Positions 60,796 through 64,000 of a stretch of DNA of 64,000 bases are shown here, piece after piece (within the stretch, counting starts at the first letter, position 1; every line of letters begins with the position of its first letter). The notes below the pieces were generated by a model that searched no databases, had not been told where the DNA came from, and saw only the letters and a program-made list of their open reading frames with translations. Both the position numbers and the translations under genes were made by a program. This DNA comes from Streptomyces sp. NBC_00353. GTDB taxonomy: Bacteria > Actinomycetota > Actinomycetes > Streptomycetales > Streptomycetaceae. The stretch spans positions 4,712,001 through 4,776,000 of the forward strand of contig NZ_CP107985.1 of NCBI RefSeq assembly GCF_036108815.1. The letters are read 5' to 3'.

Positions 60796-62022
60796 CTACG
60801 CCCCGGACCCCGCCCACAGCCCGTCGGCCGTGAGCCCCAGAAGGTCGATCGCGTTGCGGCGCACGATCCGGTCCACCACGTCCGGGTCCAGGTGCCCCAT
60901 CTGCGCCTCGCCGACCTCACGGGACTTCGGCCAGGTCGAGTCCGAGTGCGGGTAGTCCGTCTCGTACAGCACGTTCCCGACGCCGATCGCGTCCAGGTTC
61001 TTCAGCCCGAAGGCGTCGTCGAAGAAGCATCCGTACACATGCTCGGTGAACATTTCCGAAGGCGGCCGGTGCACCTTGTCGGCGACCCCGCCCCAGGCCC
61101 GGTTCTCCTCCCAGACCACGTCGGCGCGTTCCAGGATGTACGGGATCCAGCCGATCTGGCCCTCCGCGTACATGATCCGGAGGTTCGGGAAACGTTCGAA
61201 CTTGCCGCTCATCAGCCAGTCGACCATCGAGAAACAGCAATTGGCGAAGGTGATCGTGGACCCGACCGCGGGCGGGGCATCGGCCGAGGTGGACGGCATC
61301 TTCGAGGAGGAGCCGATGTGCATCGCGATCACGGTGCCCGTCTCGTCGCAGGCCCGCAGGAACGGATCCCACTCGTCCGTATGTATCGACGGAAGGCCGA
61401 GATGTGGGGGTATCTCGGAGAACGCGACGGCGCGCACCCCTCGCGCGGCGTTCCGCCTGACCTCGTCGGCGGCGAGCTGCGCGTCCCACAGCGGGACGAG
61501 GGTGAGCGGGATCAGCCGGCCCCCCGCCTCGGGGCCGCACCACTCCTCGACCATCCAGTCGTTGTACGCGCGCACGCCGAGCAGTCCGAGTTCGCGGTCC
61601 TTCGCCTCGGTGAACGTCTGGCCGCAGAACCGCGGGAAGGTCGGGAAGCAGAGCGCGGACTGGACATGGTTGATGTCCATGTCGGCGAGCCGGTCCGGCA
61701 CCGAGAACGAGCCCGGACGCATCTGCTCGTACGTGATGATTTCGAGCTTGATCTCGTCCCTGTCGTAGCCGACCGAGGTGTCGAGCCGGGTGAGCGGCCG
61801 GTGCAGATCCTCGTACACCCACCAGTCGCCGATCGGGCCGTCGTCCCCCTTTGCACCCATGACCGGTGCGAACTTGCCGCCCATGAAGGTCATTTCCTTC
61901 AGCGGGGCACGGACGATGCGCGGGCCGCGGTCGAGGTACTTGGACGGGAGCCGGTCCCGCCAGACATGAGCGGGCTCCACCGTGTGGTCGTCCACCGAGA
62001 TGATCTTCGGGAAGGTCTCCAT
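60796..62022 (-). CDS. Amidohydrolase family protein (ACMSD-like)
   Basis: 408-aa TIM-barrel hydrolase/decarboxylase of the amidohydrolase-2 group. It has SVDDHTVEPAHVWRDRL near the N-terminus, FCGQTFTEAKDRELGLLGVRAYNDW, and YETDYPHSDSTWPKSREV near the C-terminus with the conserved Asp. The first metal motif is DDHTVEP rather than the canonical HxH, as seen in many members of this subgroup. Reaction unknown; relatives cleave 2-amino-3-carboxymuconate semialdehyde or related compounds. ATG at 62022; GTG 62031 is possible. Confidence 0.87.
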   Translation of the reverse strand: METFPKIISVDDHTVEPAHVWRDRLPSKYLDRGPRIVRAPLKEMTFMGGKFAPVMGAKGDDGPIGDWWVYEDLHRPLTRLDTSVGYDRDEIKLEIITYEQMRPGSFSVPDRLADMDINHVQSALCFPTFPRFCGQTFTEAKDRELGLLGVRAYNDWMVEEWCGPEAGGRLIPLTLVPLWDAQLAADEVRRNAARGVRAVAFSEIPPHLGLPSIHTDEWDPFLRACDETGTVIAMHIGSSSKMPSTSADAPPAVGSTITFANCCFSMVDWLMSGKFERFPNLRIMYAEGQIGWIPYILERADVVWEENRAWGGVADKVHRPPSEMFTEHVYGCFFDDAFGLKNLDAIGVGNVLYETDYPHSDSTWPKSREVGEAQMGHLDPDVVDRIVRRNAIDLLGLTADGLWAGSGA

Positions 62023-62292
62023 GCGTACCACGGTAGCGCCGATCTGACGAACCGTCAGCTATCTTGACCGGGGCCCCGTACCGGATCGTTGTCGAGGGCT
62101 TGTGCAGAGAGTCACCCACTGCTGACGTGTCCGCCCATAACAAGGCAGACTGTTGAGCGCGATAGCAACGGTAGGGCGCAATCCGGATCCACCCGGCGCA
62201 CATGGGTGCACCGGTGGACATTCCGAGCAGAAGCACCAGCGGGACCAGCGTGACCGGCAGGACTGGCGGGGCGAGCAGGACAGGGGGCATCA

Positions 62293-64000
62293 ATGGACCG
62301 TGACAACGGGCCACGCGTGCGTGTTCCGGAGCAGCGGGCTCCGCAGCAGCAGACGGCCGACACCGACCTCCGCTTCGCCGTACTCGGACCGGTACGCGCC
62401 TGGCGGGGCGGCGAACCGCTGCCCTCCGGCTCACCGCAGCAGCGAGCCCTGTTGACCGCCCTGCTCCTGCGCGACGGCCGCACGGCCACCGCCGCCGAAC
62501 TCATCGACGCCATCTGGGGCGAGGAGCCGCCGTCCCAGGCGCTCGCCGCCGTACGGACATACGCTTCCCGGCTGCGCAAGATCCTCGACCCGGACACGCT
62601 GATCAGCAACGCCGGCGGATACGCGATACGGACCCGGCCCGACGCGCTCGACCTCACGGCGGCGCAGGAGCTGGCCGCGGACGCGGAGAAGGCGCGGGCC
62701 GGCGGCGACCGGTCCCGGGCCCGCGCCCTGATCAACGAGGCACTGGCGCTGTGGGACGGCGAGCCGCTGGCCTCCGTCCCGGGGCCGTACGCCGAGAACC
62801 AGCGCACCCGGCTGGAGGAGTGGCGGCTCCAGCTCACCGAGACCCGGCTCGACCTCGACCTGGAGCTCGGCTGCCACGCGGAGGCGGTCTCCGAACTGAC
62901 CGCGCTCACCGCGGCGCACCCGCTGCGGGAGCGGCTGCGCGAACTGCTGATGATCGCCCTGTACCGCAGCGGCCGTCAGGCGGAGGCACTCGCCGTGTAC
63001 GCCGACACGCGCCGGCTGCTCGCCGACGAACTCGGCGTGGACCCGCGCCCGGAGCTCTCGCAGCTCCAGCAGCGGATCCTGCAGGCCGACGAGGAACTGG
63101 CCCACCCGGCCGACGAGGCGGCGCCCGCACCCGCCGCCGTCCGCCCGGCCCAGCTCCCGGCCACGGTCCCGGACTTCACCGGCCGCGTCTCCTTCGTCCG
63201 CGAACTGGGCAACCGGCTGGCGACGGCCGAGGGTTCGGTCATGGCCGTGTCGGCGCTGGCGGGAATCGGGGGCGTGGGCAAGACGACGCTGGCCGTGCAC
63301 GTCGCGCACCAGGCGCGCCCGCACTTCCCGGACGGCCAGCTGTACGTCGACCTGCAGGGCGCGGGCGCACGCGCCGCCGAACCGGAAACGGTCCTGGGTG
63401 CCTTCCTGCGCGCCCTGGGCACGGCCGACTCGGCGATCCCCGACTCCCTGGACGAACGGGCCGCGCTGTACCGCTCCACGCTCGACGGCCGCCGCATCCT
63501 GGTCCTCCTGGACAACGCGCACGACGCGGCCCAGATCCGCCCGCTGCTCCCCGGCACGGCGGGCTGCGCGGCCCTGGTCACGAGCCGCGTCCGCATGGTC
63601 GACCTCGCGGGCGCGCACCTGGTGGACCTCGATGTGATGTCCCCCGAGGAGGCGCTCCAGCTCTTCACTCGCATCGTCGGCGAGGAACGGGTCAACTCGG
63701 AGCGCGAGGCGGCCCTGGACGTGGTGGCCGCGTGCGGCTTCCTCCCTCTCGCCATCCGCATCGCCGCCTCCCGCCTGGCCGCCCGCCGCACCTGGACGGT
63801 CTCGGTCCTGGCGGCGAAGCTCGCCGACGAGCGCCGCCGCCTGGACGAACTCCAGGCGGGCGACCTGGCGGTGAAGGCGACGTTCGAACTCGGCTACGGC
63901 CAGCTGGAGCCGGCCCAGGCCCGCGCGTTCCGGCTGTTGGGTCTGGCGGACGGCCCGGACATCTCACTGGCGGCAGCGGCGGCGCTGCTGAACCTGGAGG
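62293..64000 (+). CDS. SARP/AfsR-type transcriptional regulator with NB-ARC domain (C-terminus outside window)
   Basis: At least 569 codons visible, open to the window end. OmpR-like DNA-binding domain (LRFAVLGPVRAWRGGEPL, GRTATAAELIDAIWGEEPP) at residues ~25-115, bacterial transcriptional activator domain (RARALINEALALWDGEPLA, LGVDPRPELSQLQQRIL) to ~residue 280, then NB-ARC with Walker A GIGGVGKTTLAV and the downstream ILVLLDNAHDAAQIRPLLPG. The expected TPR part lies beyond the window. SARPs activate antibiotic or morphological genes. ATG 62293 follows GGGGGCATCA. Confidence 0.92.
   Translation, partial: MDRDNGPRVRVPEQRAPQQQTADTDLRFAVLGPVRAWRGGEPLPSGSPQQRALLTALLLRDGRTATAAELIDAIWGEEPPSQALAAVRTYASRLRKILDPDTLISNAGGYAIRTRPDALDLTAAQELAADAEKARAGGDRSRARALINEALALWDGEPLASVPGPYAENQRTRLEEWRLQLTETRLDLDLELGCHAEAVSELTALTAAHPLRERLRELLMIALYRSGRQAEALAVYADTRRLLADELGVDPRPELSQLQQRILQADEELAHPADEAAPAPAAVRPAQLPATVPDFTGRVSFVRELGNRLATAEGSVMAVSALAGIGGVGKTTLAVHVAHQARPHFPDGQLYVDLQGAGARAAEPETVLGAFLRALGTADSAIPDSLDERAALYRSTLDGRRILVLLDNAHDAAQIRPLLPGTAGCAALVTSRVRMVDLAGAHLVDLDVMSPEEALQLFTRIVGEERVNSEREAALDVVAACGFLPLAIRIAASRLAARRTWTVSVLAAKLADERRRLDELQAGDLAVKATFELGYGQLEPAQARAFRLLGLADGPDISLAAAAALLNLE

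Overview
The DNA is very GC-rich with strong third-position GC bias, many GTG starts and ATGA/GTGA stop-start overlaps. It holds a 14-gene nuo operon, futalosine-pathway menaquinone genes (mqnA, mqnC), tandem 'Sensor'-domain histidine kinases and a SARP/AfsR-type regulator. All of this points to a Streptomyces chromosome (core region). The gene order resembles, from memory, the SCO4550-SCO4600 region of S. coelicolor; I could not check this.

Layout. 1-1.8 kb: start of a second complex I cluster (nuoA2, nuoB2, partial nuoC2, minus strand). 1.9-5.7 kb: two sister sensor kinases and a LuxR-type response regulator. 5.9-8.9 kb: korAB, a 2-oxoacid:ferredoxin oxidoreductase. 9-29.7 kb: mixed genes, namely an APC permease, an HxlR regulator with a divergent NmrA/QorB-like reductase, RarD, a flavin monooxygenase, a basic lipoprotein, a HAD phosphatase, a flavin reductase, TetR, a two-gene ABC exporter, a LolA-like lipoprotein carrier, a polyprenyl diphosphate synthase, a CocE-type hydrolase, fumarylacetoacetase, a GPP34 gene interrupted by a stop codon, and RecQ. 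29.8-45.8 kb: complete nuoA-N operon on the minus strand with a terminator after nuoN. 45.8-46.5 kb: a 760-bp divergent regulatory region. 46.5-49.7 kb: a secreted NlpC/P60 hydrolase, a geranylgeranyl-reductase-family enzyme, a frameshifted remnant, and a GNAT pseudogene carrying a short palindromic insertion. 49.6-62 kb: a zinc-ribbon membrane protein, menG, a secreted metalloprotease, a short amidohydrolase-like protein, mqnC, a Ser/Thr kinase, mqnA, a cold-shock protein with an attenuator-like leader, a MerR regulator and an amidohydrolase. 62.3 kb to the end: a SARP/NB-ARC regulator that runs off the window.

How it works together. Much of the window serves respiration on menaquinone. Complex I oxidises NADH and reduces menaquinone. 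MqnA and MqnC act in the futalosine route to the naphthoquinone ring. A polyprenyl diphosphate synthase can supply the side chain, MenG methylates the ring, and the reductase may saturate part of the side chain. A near-perfect Rex-type operator lies upstream of nuoA, so NADH/NAD+ control of the operon is likely. KorAB, next to the second nuo cluster, produces reduced ferredoxin.

Several genes are damaged: GPP34 (amber codon), GNAT (element insertion plus 1-bp deletion), a VOC/glyoxalase remnant and an unidentified remnant at 47.5 kb. I saw no CRISPR array, tRNA, rRNA, transposase or phage gene. No strikingly new system stands out. The best leads are regulatory palindromes, an AT-ending codon patch in nuoB with a palindrome in nuoD, and the kor/nuo2 pairing.
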